DNA of 39,103 nt from JAJFVC01 sp039698075. GTDB lineage: Bacteria; Planctomycetota; Planctomycetia; Pirellulales; Thermoguttaceae. Made by a program: the position numbers and the translations under genes. A model generated the notes under the pieces. The model was not told the origin of the DNA, ran no database searches, and was given only the letters and a program-made list of their open reading frames with translations. This document shows, piece by piece, positions 31,045 through 39,064 of this stretch (position 1 is its first letter; each line of letters begins with the position of its first letter). Location: contig JBDKTJ010000131.1 in assembly GCA_039698075.1 (NCBI GenBank), forward strand, positions 1 through 39,103, written 5' to 3'.

Positions 31045-31650
31045 TCATTGCTCCAGGTGTTTGGCGTGCAACGCCAACAGTGGGCCGAAATCACCACCGT
31101 CAGCAGTTTTGAGAGCCTTCAGGTAGTCACGTCGCACCATGCTCTCTTGGGCGACGGTCTCTTCTGGCCAGAGGACGAGCCGCGACTCGTGGCGTTTCAA
31201 CCAGATATTGGCCAGCAAACGTGCCCAACGGCCGTTCCCATTTCTGAATGGATGGATCCAAACCGCGCGATAATGAAGCCGGGCGGCCTGTTCAAGCAGC
31301 GACATGCCGGATTCGCCCCAGCAATGAAGATCCTCGATCAATACCAGCGTCTGATTGGAAACCTGAGACCAAGCGACGCCAAGATTCAGGTCTTCTCGCC
31401 GTAGCTGTCCCGCCCATGTCCACACGTCACCGTACATCTCTTTGTGAAGACGCAGCAGCCATGAATAATCGAACGGTGCAAGCTTTTTGCTTGGCGCGGC
31501 GGCCAAGTACTTGACGTAAGCCTTTCTAATATTCATCGCTTCAGCCTGGCAAAGCTCAAGTCGCGTGGTGATGCTGCGGTCTTTGAGGTGCGACGGATCG
31601 ATGGGCGTTTCGCCGGGAATTGCTCGCCAACGGCCTAGATTGGGTTCCAT
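31045..31650 (-). CDS. Fic-domain protein (resembles the 'mobile mystery protein B' group)
   Basis: A 201-residue Fic-fold protein, a fold that usually AMPylates target proteins. The N-terminus ETPIDPSHLKDRSITTRLEL and the segment FDYSWLLRLHKEMYGDVWTWAG match the short Fic group named mobile mystery protein B, from memory. The active motif is HPFRNGNGR at 133-141. The canonical Asp or Glu before GNGR is Asn, as I recall for this group, which may change metal binding or activity. I find no S/T-xxx-E-G/N inhibitory motif. It overlaps an HTH gene by 16 bp. Together they look like a toxin-antitoxin or mobile accessory pair. Confidence 0.85.
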   Translation of the reverse strand: MEPNLGRWRAIPGETPIDPSHLKDRSITTRLELCQAEAMNIRKAYVKYLAAAPSKKLAPFDYSWLLRLHKEMYGDVWTWAGQLRREDLNLGVAWSQVSNQTLVLIEDLHCWGESGMSLLEQAARLHYRAVWIHPFRNGNGRWARLLANIWLKRHESRLVLWPEETVAQESMVRRDYLKALKTADGGDFGPLLALHAKHLEQ

Positions 31651-32036
31651 AGCTTTCGTCTCGGACCTGCCATCAGTTCATGCACGGTCTGCTTGACCAT
31701 CTGCCGATAGGTGTCGTGATCGACGGCTTGCGACTCCAGTGCAGACGTCCCCTGGACCATCCGCGCGATGGCTTCGGCTTTGGTCCGTGCTTGTTGCTCT
31801 GCAAAATCCTGTTCGCCGCAGGCGGTTCGGAGCTCGAAGCTCATTCCCAGCGCCGCTGCCACAGCCTCCAGGTTTGCAAAGGTGGTGTGCCGCCCGCCGT
31901 TGCAGAGGATTCTCTGAACGGTTGGCAGCGAAACGCCGCTGCGTTTTGCAAGCGACTGGTAGCTTATCCGAAGGGCCTTGCGTCGACGTTGCATTTGGGC
32001 CGCTTGTGCAGATGGTGGGCGAACTGTCGTTGCCAT
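31635..32036 (-). CDS. XRE-type HTH protein paired with Fic
   Basis: A 133-residue protein. Residues about 15-70 are a helix-turn-helix: RRRKALRISYQSLAKRSGVSLPTVQRIL, followed by TTFANLEAVAAALGMSFELR. The C-terminal half is charged and helical (QQARTKAEAIARMVQGTSAL), ending RRKLWNPI. GAGG lies seven bases before ATG 32036. Its end overlaps the Fic start by 16 bp, so they are coupled. It is likely a repressor and perhaps an antitoxin for the Fic protein; it does not read like the usual mobile mystery protein A. A small pseudo-palindrome 30 bp upstream may be its operator. Confidence 0.8.
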   Translation of the reverse strand: MATTVRPPSAQAAQMQRRRKALRISYQSLAKRSGVSLPTVQRILCNGGRHTTFANLEAVAAALGMSFELRTACGEQDFAEQQARTKAEAIARMVQGTSALESQAVDHDTYRQMVKQTVHELMAGPRRKLWNPI

Positions 32037-32065
32037 GATTTCCTCGAAAAATCGAACTGCTCATG

Positions 32066-32075
32066 TTGTCCACAA
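32066..32075. promoter_or_regulatory. Candidate operator upstream of the HTH-Fic pair
   Basis: TTGT-CC-ACAA is a perfect 4+4 palindrome, with partial symmetry extending a few bases on each side, 30 bp before the HTH start. The position suits autorepression; this is inference only. Confidence 0.25.
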
Positions 32076-32120
32076 TGTTATCACTTAGTACTACCGCGCT
32101 AGATCAGGCACGTAGGAAAC

Positions 32121-32243
32121 TCACCACGGAGACACGGAGAACACCGAGAAGCAGAAAAGAATGGGCTCTTGCCGGCCGCCATGTTCCTAAGTTCTTATCC
32201 CTTTTGCCCTTCTGTCTCAGTGTTCTCCGTGTCTCCGTGGTGA
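32121..32243. repeat. 123-bp element with 24-bp perfect inverted repeats
   Basis: Bases 32121-32144 are the perfect reverse complement of 32220-32243. The arms are built from GGAGACACGGAGAACAC-type sequence, with the similarity continuing imperfectly inward (CCGAGAAGCAG against CTTCTGTCTCAG). The spacer has no gene. Similar 'caccacggagacacggag' repeats are known to me from many environmental bacterial genomes, so it is probably a mobile MITE or REP-like unit. It lies 85 bp upstream of the HTH-Fic pair. Confidence 0.75.
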
Positions 32244-32446
32244 ACCCAGCGCTGTAGTTTTAGAAAACTATGTCTTCACCATTAAATATATCGAATAATT
32301 TCGGTTTTTCAAGGAAAATAATATCATATATGATTACATATTGACGTAACCAATTGATATTAAAATACTTACAGTATGTTGTCGACTTTAGAAGCACGCG
32401 GTTGCGCCGAATGACAAAAGAGCCGGGGGCTGGGCGATCCCGGAAG
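32244..32446. other. AT-rich intergenic block
   Basis: From about 32265 to 32400 the base composition is strikingly A/T-rich (for example AAATATATCGAATAATTTCG) against GC-rich flanks. No gene or RNA is evident. It may be a foreign remnant left with the HTH-Fic and repeat elements, or a curved or melting-prone region. Confidence 0.55.
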
Positions 32447-33151
32447 TCAGGGCGACTTCGGCAAATCCAAAATGTCGACCGGCTGGTCCGATGCCTCCGC
32501 TCGTTGACGCGGTTGAAGCGTTCGGACGATTGGCACTTGGCCGCCTCGGGCGGTCTGCGCTGTGGCGTCGTCGATCGGATGCGGTGAGCGGTTGTCCAAC
32601 ATCGTGCCGTTCGGCGTGGTCGAGACGTTCGTGACCGGCGCCGTCGTCGTCCCTGGCCAGGACGCCCCGCGGTTATTCAAGCTGTTGTTGTTGAAATTGC
32701 TGCTGGGCGGTAAATACGGGCTGGCGCCGCCGGGCGAAGTCGCGGTGCCGGTGCTCGGAGCCGGTATCGACGGCGCCGAACGCGGCTGAGTCGACGACGG
32801 ACGCGGCGCATAGTAGTTCGGCGTCGCGCCGGGCGTCGTGTTTGTGCCGGACGGCGTCGGAGAGTTCGAGGGGTACGGCGATGCTGGCGTCGGGCCGACG
32901 ACGGGCGACGGCGCCATTGCGGCGTTTGGCATCTGAATCGTCGGCGGCACGGTCGCGCTGCTGGCGGGCATCGACGGCGGCGACAACGGGGGCGGCTGGT
33001 AGTTCAAGTCCGGTGTGCGACCGGCTGCCGCGCCCGTCGGCGGCGGAGGGATGGTGGTCCGGCCGACGAAGGGATCGGCCACCGGAACCGCATCCTTGCA
33101 GCCGGCCATCGTCAGAGCGATCAGAGTTGCCGCGAAGATGATCCGCCTCAT
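32447..33151 (-). CDS. Proline-rich lipoprotein of unknown function
   Basis: A 234-residue predicted lipoprotein. Residues 1-18 are a signal peptide with lipobox LTMAGC. The mature protein is low complexity: Pro, Ser, Thr, Ala and Asn make up most of it, with stretches such as IPPPPTGAAAG and SNFNNNSLNNRG, ending DILDLPKSP. No domain is visible; it is probably an extended periplasmic or surface chain. It follows a second small lipoprotein gene by 69 bp on the same strand, so both may be one operon. Base composition keeps the GC-rich genome style, so it looks native. Confidence 0.75.
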   Translation of the reverse strand: MRRIIFAATLIALTMAGCKDAVPVADPFVGRTTIPPPPTGAAAGRTPDLNYQPPPLSPPSMPASSATVPPTIQMPNAAMAPSPVVGPTPASPYPSNSPTPSGTNTTPGATPNYYAPRPSSTQPRSAPSIPAPSTGTATSPGGASPYLPPSSNFNNNSLNNRGASWPGTTTAPVTNVSTTPNGTMLDNRSPHPIDDATAQTARGGQVPIVRTLQPRQRAEASDQPVDILDLPKSP

Positions 33152-33220
33152 GGGGCCGACAGATTAGCGTTTTCCACCATTCTGTCCAGACCGATTTTCG
33201 CCCCTGCCCACAATTTCACG

Positions 33221-33412
33221 CTATTTTCTCGCGTCCTGATCCTCCTCGGTGGTGAATTTGACACCACTCGAAGGAGGTGGCATGTAAGGCTTTTCGGACC
33301 CAGCGACCGTCGGCACCTCGAACACCACACGGCCGAGGTCTTGTTGCGACAATTCAGCACCGCATCCGCCAAGAGCGGCCAGGAGCAACACGATGGCGAA
33401 CCGATATCGCAT
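33221..33412 (-). CDS. Small lipoprotein (63 residues)
   Basis: A short gene with a clear signal: MRYRFAIVLLLAALGGCG, a basic start, hydrophobic core and lipobox LGGC. The mature part (about 47 residues) reads LSQQDLGRVVFEVPTVAGSE and then PYMPPPSSG. AGGAG lies nine bases before ATG 33412. No family is recognised. It is divergent from queG and upstream of the proline-rich lipoprotein. Confidence 0.72.
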   Translation of the reverse strand: MRYRFAIVLLLAALGGCGAELSQQDLGRVVFEVPTVAGSEKPYMPPPSSGVKFTTEEDQDARK

Positions 33413-33477
33413 GGGCGAAATCTCCTACAGACTATAAAATGTATTGTAAACCAGCCCCCGGTTGTGGAAAAGTCCCC

Positions 33478-34392
33478 ATGAACGCCATCGAGTGGACCAA
33501 CGCACTGAAAGAAGAGTCGCACCGGTTGGGGTTCGATCTGGTCGGGGCGGCGCCGGCCGTGGTTGGTTCGTCGCTGGAACGATTGGAAAACTGGCTGGCC
33601 GAGGGATTTGCCGGCCGGATGTCCTATTTTGCCGATCGGTTGGATGCATACCGCCGGTTGGATTTGGTGTTGGACGGCGTGCGCAGCGTTTTGATGTTGG
33701 GCGTGAACTATCGGACCGTCGAGCCGGTCGCGCCCGGGCCGGGCCAGTCGCGGGTGTCGCGTTACGCCTGGGGCGACGACTATCACGAGTTGATTCGCAG
33801 CCGATTGCATCGGTTGGCCGATTTTCATCGTCGATGCAAGCCGGAGGCCGGAGTTCGCGTGGTGGTCGACACCGCGCCGTTGTTGGAGCGGCATTTCGCC
33901 CAGCAGGCCGGACTCGGTTGGATCGGCAAAAACGCAATGTTGGTCAACGAGACGTTCGGCAGTTGGGTTTTCTTGGCCGGGCTGCTCACCACGGAGCCGT
34001 TGGCGTTCGATCGGCCGGTCGAGGATCGTTGCGGATCGTGTCGGCGATGTCTGGACGCCTGTCCCGGCGGAGCGTTGGTCGCGCCGCGACGACTCGACGC
34101 CCGAAAGTGCGTCAGCTATTTAACGGTCGAGCTGCGCGGTCCGATCGAGCCGGAACTTCATCGGGCCTGCACCGGGCGGCTTTTTGGTTGCGACGCCTGT
34201 CAGGAGGCGTGTCCTTGGAATCGTCAGACGCCGGTCAGTCGAGAGTCGGCCTTTCAGCCGGGCGAAGGAATGAATCCCGTCGATCTGAAGCTCGTGACGT
34301 CGTTGGACGACGAGTCGTTTCGCCGTCGGTTTCGTCATACGCCGCTATGGCGAGCCCGACGCGAAGGCATTTTGCGGAACGCATCGTTGTAG
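33478..34392 (+). CDS. queG: Epoxyqueuosine reductase (short form)
   Basis: A 304-residue cobalamin- and iron-sulfur-dependent enzyme for the last step of queuosine synthesis in tRNA. The N-terminal half carries VVVDTAPLLERHFAQQAGLGWIGKNAMLV, including the conserved Asp and the QAGLGWIGKN block. Two 4Fe-4S motifs follow: CGSCRRCLDACP with Cys at 273-like spacing downstream, and CDACQEACPWN. Family members of about 380 residues end in a HEAT-like C-terminal domain, which is missing here; short forms are known. ATG 33478 is chosen because the fold starts there, though the frame is open upstream (ATG 33439) and the ribosome binding site is weak. The stop lies 18 bp from a convergent tRNA-modification gene. 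Confidence 0.92.
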   Translation: MNAIEWTNALKEESHRLGFDLVGAAPAVVGSSLERLENWLAEGFAGRMSYFADRLDAYRRLDLVLDGVRSVLMLGVNYRTVEPVAPGPGQSRVSRYAWGDDYHELIRSRLHRLADFHRRCKPEAGVRVVVDTAPLLERHFAQQAGLGWIGKNAMLVNETFGSWVFLAGLLTTEPLAFDRPVEDRCGSCRRCLDACPGGALVAPRRLDARKCVSYLTVELRGPIEPELHRACTGRLFGCDACQEACPWNRQTPVSRESAFQPGEGMNPVDLKLVTSLDDESFRRRFRHTPLWRARREGILRNASL

Positions 34393-34410
34393 GACAGACT
34401 GCTGAGCGTC

Positions 34411-35469
34411 TTACGTATTTGAGGCGTAAAAACTGTCGCCGGGGCCGGTCGGTTGCACGCCGGGCAGGTCTTCGGCGTACCAGCGATCCAGGACCGATTG
34501 CCATTGGTTCGGTTGGTGGACGGCCACGAAGGCGTCGCGCACTTGCTGTGGCTGCGGGTGCAGCCGGGCGTATTTGATGCCGAACTTTCGCATGACTCGG
34601 CAAGCGCGCGCGGGCCCATACAACTCGTCGGCCATCCGATAGTGCTCGGCAATCACTTCGCGCTGGCGATGCAAACTGGGCGGCGGAAGCACGACGCCGG
34701 CGGCCAGCGCCCGGGCTTGCTCGAAAATCCAAGGATTGCCGATCGCGCCGCGCGCCACGGCGACGCCGTCGACGCCCGTTTCTCGCATCAAATCAAAACA
34801 GTCTTGGGCCGTGAACAGATCGCCGCTGCCCAGCACGACGCGCGGGCCGGCGTGTTGTTTCACCTCGCGCAAAAACTCGCGGGAACTCGTGCCCTCATAA
34901 CGTTGCCGAACGGTTCGGCCGTGGACCGTGACGGCGACCGCTCCGAGTCGAAACATGCCGTCGAAAATTTCAAAGAACCGATCGCGGCTTTCGGCGGAGT
35001 CGTCCATGCCGCGGCGCATTTTGACCGTCAGCGGCGTCCGCGGCGGCAGCGCATCGCGCACGCGAGCCACGATGGCCAGCGCGGTCGCTGGATCGCTCAA
35101 CAAAAAACCGCCGCGGCATCGGCCCAGCACCTTTCGGACCGGGCAGGCGAAGTTCAAGTCGATCACGTCGAATCCGGCCTCGACGAGTTTCAACGCGGCC
35201 GGCGGAAACTCCTCGGGCACGGCGCCCATCAACTGCGCGCCGCACGGATGCTCCTCGTCGGTGACACGCAAAAAACGCTTCGCCTTCCGGCCTTTGGTCA
35301 CGTTGACGATGAACCGATCGAGCATCACTTCGCAGACCGTGTACGCGGCGCCCAAACGCCGGGCGATCACGCGCATCGGCCAATCGCTGTAGCCGCTCAA
35401 CGGCGCTTGCACGACCGGAAAACCGATCGGAACCGGACCAAGATGGAGACTCGAAATCACCGTTGTCAT
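34411..35469 (-). CDS. tRNA-dihydrouridine synthase, DusB/DusC-like
   Basis: A 352-residue FMN enzyme that reduces uridines in tRNA. The TIM barrel begins PVVQAPLSGYSDWPMRVIARRLG. DVIDLNFACPVRKV holds the catalytic Cys. LTVKMRRGMDDS, VTVHGRTVRQRYEG, GSGDLFTAQDC and GVAVARGAIGNPWIF are the expected FMN and tRNA-binding blocks. The C-terminal helical domain has RKFGIKYAR. The exact subfamily (DusA, B or C) is not certain. It converges with queG, so two tRNA modification genes sit end to end. It is divergent from the toxin-antitoxin pair. Confidence 0.93.
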   Translation of the reverse strand: MTTVISSLHLGPVPIGFPVVQAPLSGYSDWPMRVIARRLGAAYTVCEVMLDRFIVNVTKGRKAKRFLRVTDEEHPCGAQLMGAVPEEFPPAALKLVEAGFDVIDLNFACPVRKVLGRCRGGFLLSDPATALAIVARVRDALPPRTPLTVKMRRGMDDSAESRDRFFEIFDGMFRLGAVAVTVHGRTVRQRYEGTSSREFLREVKQHAGPRVVLGSGDLFTAQDCFDLMRETGVDGVAVARGAIGNPWIFEQARALAAGVVLPPPSLHRQREVIAEHYRMADELYGPARACRVMRKFGIKYARLHPQPQQVRDAFVAVHQPNQWQSVLDRWYAEDLPGVQPTGPGDSFYASNT

Positions 35470-35504
35470 AGCAGGAAGTTGGTTTAATTGCCTCAGTTCC
35501 GCAC

Positions 35505-35532
35505 TTTACCAGGTGTCGTGGCATGGTACAAT
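35505..35532 (+). promoter_or_regulatory. Candidate promoter and operator of the toxin-antitoxin pair
   Basis: TACAAT (35527-35532) is a good -10 box, with TTTACC (35505-35510) at 16 bp as a weak -35. TACCA (35507-35511) and TGGTA (35524-35528) form an inverted pair spanning the promoter, as expected for antitoxin autoregulation. The transcript would start about 55 bp before the antitoxin ATG. Confidence 0.4.
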
Positions 35533-35593
35533 ATGCAGGGGACTTGTGTGAGGGCTGGTCTCGAAACCGTCTGCTTGGGCCGAAAGGGTTGAT

Positions 35594-35830
35594 ATGGTTT
35601 ATCGTGGCCATGTGGAAAAAGGCGTTGTCGTGGTGGATGACGCTGTGGTTTTGCCGGAAGGGCTCGTCGTCAAGATTGAGCCTTCGGTGACGCTCGAAGA
35701 GCCGGTTCGGGATGCCCATGGAGAAACGCTGGGCCAGAAATTGCTGAAACATGCCGGTCGGGCCGTTGAGTTGCCGAGCGATTTGGCCGAGCGCCACGAT
35801 CACTATCTCTACGGAACTTCGCGGAAATGA
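35594..35830 (+). CDS. Antitoxin, AF2212/DUF104-like, partner of a PIN toxin
   Basis: A 78-residue protein. The N-terminus VYRGHVEKGVVVVDDAVVLPEGLVVKIEP is the beta-rich 'x-x-G-x-V-x-L-x-x-x-x-x-LPEG' pattern of AF2212-like (DUF104) antitoxins, which bind DNA and neutralise PIN-domain toxins. The C-terminal part is helical and would wrap the toxin. AAAGGG lies six bases before ATG 35594. The stop overlaps the toxin ATG as ATGA. The family call is from pattern memory; the pairing is certain from the overlap. Confidence 0.75.
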   Translation: MVYRGHVEKGVVVVDDAVVLPEGLVVKIEPSVTLEEPVRDAHGETLGQKLLKHAGRAVELPSDLAERHDHYLYGTSRK

Positions 35831-36228
35831 ACGCTGTTTTCACCGATACATCCTATTACTTGGCTTTGGTGAATTCACGCGATCAATTTCACTCGGCGGC
35901 ATGTCGCTGGACGTCAAGTTTTGCGGGAACTTCGGTCACCACCGCGTGGGTCCTCGCGGAATTGGCGAATGCCATGTCTTTGGCCGCGAATCGTCCCTTC
36001 TTTTTGTCCTTGCTGAAAGATTTGCAAACGGATGCTCGAGTCGCCATTATCCCTCCCAGCAAAGATATTTTTGACCGGGGGATCGATCTGTATGCTCGCC
36101 GTTTGGACAAAGATTGGTCGTTGACCGATTGCATCTCGTTTGTGGTGATGGAGGAGTATGGCTTGCGGGATGCCGCGACGATTGACCGTCATTTTGCACA
36201 AGCCGGCTTCAGCGTGCTGATCGCTTGA
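35827..36228 (+). CDS. PIN-domain toxin, VapC-like ribonuclease
   Basis: A 133-residue PIN-domain protein. Acidic residues are in the expected places: FTDTSYYLALVN (first Asp), TAWVLAELANAM (Glu), DWSLTDCISFVVM (Asp) and AATIDRHFAQAGF (last Asp). The family cuts RNA, often tRNA, with Mg2+. It overlaps its antitoxin by four bases (ATGA). The gene is of normal length and all catalytic positions look intact, so it is probably active. The PIN + antitoxin pair lies in the gap between the dihydrouridine synthase and the next gene. Confidence 0.88.
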   Translation: MNAVFTDTSYYLALVNSRDQFHSAACRWTSSFAGTSVTTAWVLAELANAMSLAANRPFFLSLLKDLQTDARVAIIPPSKDIFDRGIDLYARRLDKDWSLTDCISFVVMEEYGLRDAATIDRHFAQAGFSVLIA

Positions 36229-36336
36229 GTCTAAGTCGCCTATTTTGTGTATTTTCGCATCTTCGGCGTGTTTTAGCCAGAAGATTCTACGAAATCGGTA
36301 TAGTTTACCAGCTTGGCGGCCGATTCTAAGAACACC

Positions 36337-37083
36337 ATGTGGTGCAAACACTGTCGACAGGATGTGCCTGCGCTTCCGTCGGACGAGCAGCAGCGGCTTT
36401 GCTGCCCTCGTTGCGGCGAGGATATGCGCACCGAGTCGGCCTTGCCCATCGAGCAGACCACCACCTACGACGGTTGGGAACTGGGCGAGCAGTTGCGTCA
36501 CATCGAGCGGGTGTTGCAGCCGGACGAAACGGAGCGTCAGCCGTCGGCCGAGGCGTATCAACGCGAGTTGGTGCGGTTCGACGTCGGCCACAACGGGCCC
36601 GCCGCGTGGCATTTGCCGCAGCCGGAAATCGTGAAAAAACGACCGAAGCAAACCGAACGCACGGCGACCGGTCGCGGGACGGCGCTCGGCGCGCTGGCTT
36701 CGATCGCGTTGTCGTTCGGCGCGATGGGGTTCGTCGGCGGCGGCGTGTTGCTGGGCTGGTCGATGGTCGCGGGCCGTCCGGAGCTTTGGACGATCGGGCT
36801 GCCGGCGGCGATGGTCGGGCAGGTCGCGCTGCTGATCGGACTGGTGCTGCAAATCGACCGGCTATGGCGCGACAATCGCGCGGCGGCGCAGAAACTCGAC
36901 CACGTCGACCTGCAACTGAACGACTTGCAAACCACGACGAATCTGTTGAGCGTGACGCAAAGCCCTTCGTCCAGCGCGTTCTATTCGCATTTCGCCGGCG
37001 GCGCCGGTCCGCAACTGCTGCTGACCGATCTGAAAGGCCAGCTCGACCTGTTGGCCGCCAAGATCGCCGAGTCGCAACGTTGA
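36337..37083 (+). CDS. Zinc-ribbon membrane protein of unknown function
   Basis: A 248-residue protein. Residues 1-30 form a zinc ribbon (MWCKHCRQDVPAL then LCCPRCGEDM, two CxxC pairs). A polar middle region (about 30-120) contains GWELGEQLRHIERVLQP, a helix. Two membrane segments follow (about residues 125-150 and 158-178, GAMGFVGGGVLLGWSMV and AAMVGQVALLIGLVL). A coiled-coil-like tail comes last (LDHVDLQLNDLQTTTNLLSV). ATG 36337 is preferred over an in-frame TTG at 36313. The family seems planctomycete-specific to me; its function is not known. The gene converges with the helicase gene, with a 10-bp gap. Confidence 0.7.
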   Translation: MWCKHCRQDVPALPSDEQQRLCCPRCGEDMRTESALPIEQTTTYDGWELGEQLRHIERVLQPDETERQPSAEAYQRELVRFDVGHNGPAAWHLPQPEIVKKRPKQTERTATGRGTALGALASIALSFGAMGFVGGGVLLGWSMVAGRPELWTIGLPAAMVGQVALLIGLVLQIDRLWRDNRAAAQKLDHVDLQLNDLQTTTNLLSVTQSPSSSAFYSHFAGGAGPQLLLTDLKGQLDLLAAKIAESQR

Positions 37084-37093
37084 CCCACGGCGG

Positions 37094-39064
37094 TCAGCGT
37101 CGTCGCTGCGGCTTCTGACCGCGTTGGACCGCCTGATAGTTCGGATTGTCGGCTCGTCCGGTCAGTTCGTACAAGAATCGGCTGGGATGCGTGGGCCGTG
37201 GTTTGCCCCATTTCCGGCGTTCCAACGCCATCGTGAGCGTCAGACGCCGCTGCGCCCGAGTGACGCCGACGTAACACAAGCGGCGTTCTTCGTCGACCGA
37301 GTCGCCGGCGTCGGCCAGGGACCGATGGTGCGGCAGCGTGCCCTCTTCCATGCCCACCATGTAGACCTCGGGAAACTCCAGCCCTTTGGCGGCGTGCAGC
37401 GTCATCAGCGCCACCGCGTTCCGCTCCAACTTCGATTCCTTATCGTCCTCGGCCTCGTTGCCCGTCAACGCGACGTCCTGCAAAAAGCCGGCCAAGGTCG
37501 GGTCGGTGGCTCGCTGCGAGTAGCCGGCCACGGCGTTGACCACTTCCTCGACCGACGCCCAGCGGGCTTCTTGTTCGTCGGCTTGCGGATAGAGCCGCGT
37601 CAATTCATCTTTGTAGGAGACGTCGCGGATCAACGTTTTGACCACCTCGACCGGCGAGTGCTCTTTCATCTGTCGGCGAAACCGTTCGATCATCGTGTGG
37701 AATCGCTCGACGGCTTGCACGGCGGGCGCCGTGAGGCCCGGCACTTGGTGAACTTTCGACAACATCGTCCCCATCGGCTTGCCCGCATGAATCGCGGCGT
37801 CGAGCAACGTTTTCACGGTGGTTTGTCCGATGCCGCGAGCCGGCACGTTGATGATTCGCAGCAGCGAGACTTCGTCGGCCGGGTTGGTCAGCAGTTTCAG
37901 ATAGGCCAGCACGTCGCGGATTTCCTTGCGGTCGTAGAACGACATGCCGCCCATCAACACGTAAGGAATTTTCGCCCGGCGCAGCTCCATTTCAAACGAC
38001 CGTGGCTGCTCGTTCGTCCGACACAGGATGGCGAAATCTTTCGGGCGGCGTTTGTTGCGCGCGATGCGTCCGGCGATGTCGGCCACGACGAACTGCGCCT
38101 CCTCGACTTCGTCTTTCAGTTGACGAATGTGGGGCGGCTCGCCGCTGCACGTGGCCCGAAGCGTTTTGCCGTGCCGAAGTTTGTTGAATGCGATCAGGCG
38201 GTTGGACCATTCCAAAATTTCGCGGGTCGAGCGGTAATTGACTTCGAGCCGGACCAGTTTGGCGTCGGGCCAGTCGTTCTTGAACCGCAGAATGTGGACC
38301 ACCTCGGCGCCGCGCCACCCGTAGATCGACTGGTCGTCGTCGCCCACCACGCACAGATTGCGATGATCGCCGGCCAGCGCCTTGACGATCCGGTATTGGC
38401 TTCCGTTGGTGTCTTGATATTCGTCGACCAGCAGATGATCGAACCGATCGGCCTCGGCCCGGCGCACCTTCGGATGCTCGGTCAGCAGGTCCTCGGCGCA
38501 GAGCAACAGGTCGTCGAAATCGAGCGATCCGGCGGTCTTCAATGCGTTTTGATATCGGCGATAGGCCGCGGCTCCAAGATGCTCCTTGTCGGTCTGCGCC
38601 ATCGCGGCGGCCTGCTCCGGTCGAACGCCGGCCGTTTTCCAGCGTCCGATCAGATAGAGCAAGTCGCCGGGCCGCAGCAACGCGTCGCCCACCTTGATTT
38701 CGCGCAACACGGACCGAGCCACGCCTTCCTGGTCGCCGCGATCGTAGATGGCGAACGCCGACGGATAGCCGAGCTGTCGGATGTGGCGACGCAAGATCCG
38801 CACGCAAAGCGAATGGAACGTGGACATTTCCGGCCGGACTTTCAGCCGCTTGCCGAGCAACGCCGCCGTCCGTTGCTGCATTTCGTTGGCGGCCTTGTTG
38901 GTGAACGTGACGGCCAAGATGCGATCGGCCCGGATCCGATTGCGGATCAACTCGGCGATGCGGTAGGTCACGACGCGCGTTTTGCCGGTGCCGGCGCCGG
39001 CCAACACCAAAAGCGGTCCCGACAGCGTGTTGACCGCGTCATACTGAGCAGGATTCAGGTCCAT
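37094..39064 (-). CDS. UvrD/Rep/PcrA-family ATP-dependent DNA helicase
   Basis: A 656-residue superfamily 1A helicase that unwinds DNA 3' to 5' in repair or replication restart. Helicase motifs in order: LNPAQYDAV (Q motif), AGAGTGKTR (I), AVTFTNKAANEM (Ia), DEYQDTNGSQ (II), VGDDDQSIYGWRGA (III), LEVNYRST (IV), LMTLHAAKGLEF (V) and YVGVTRAQRRL (VI). The length fits Rep or PcrA without the long C-terminal tail; the exact paralogue is not resolved. ATG 39064 starts the conserved N-terminus, and the last 39 bases of the window before it hold no identifiable signal. Confidence 0.94.
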   Translation of the reverse strand: MDLNPAQYDAVNTLSGPLLVLAGAGTGKTRVVTYRIAELIRNRIRADRILAVTFTNKAANEMQQRTAALLGKRLKVRPEMSTFHSLCVRILRRHIRQLGYPSAFAIYDRGDQEGVARSVLREIKVGDALLRPGDLLYLIGRWKTAGVRPEQAAAMAQTDKEHLGAAAYRRYQNALKTAGSLDFDDLLLCAEDLLTEHPKVRRAEADRFDHLLVDEYQDTNGSQYRIVKALAGDHRNLCVVGDDDQSIYGWRGAEVVHILRFKNDWPDAKLVRLEVNYRSTREILEWSNRLIAFNKLRHGKTLRATCSGEPPHIRQLKDEVEEAQFVVADIAGRIARNKRRPKDFAILCRTNEQPRSFEMELRRAKIPYVLMGGMSFYDRKEIRDVLAYLKLLTNPADEVSLLRIINVPARGIGQTTVKTLLDAAIHAGKPMGTMLSKVHQVPGLTAPAVQAVERFHTMIERFRRQMKEHSPVEVVKTLIRDVSYKDELTRLYPQADEQEARWASVEEVVNAVAGYSQRATDPTLAGFLQDVALTGNEAEDDKESKLERNAVALMTLHAAKGLEFPEVYMVGMEEGTLPHHRSLADAGDSVDEERRLCYVGVTRAQRRLTLTMALERRKWGKPRPTHPSRFLYELTGRADNPNYQAVQRGQKPQRRR

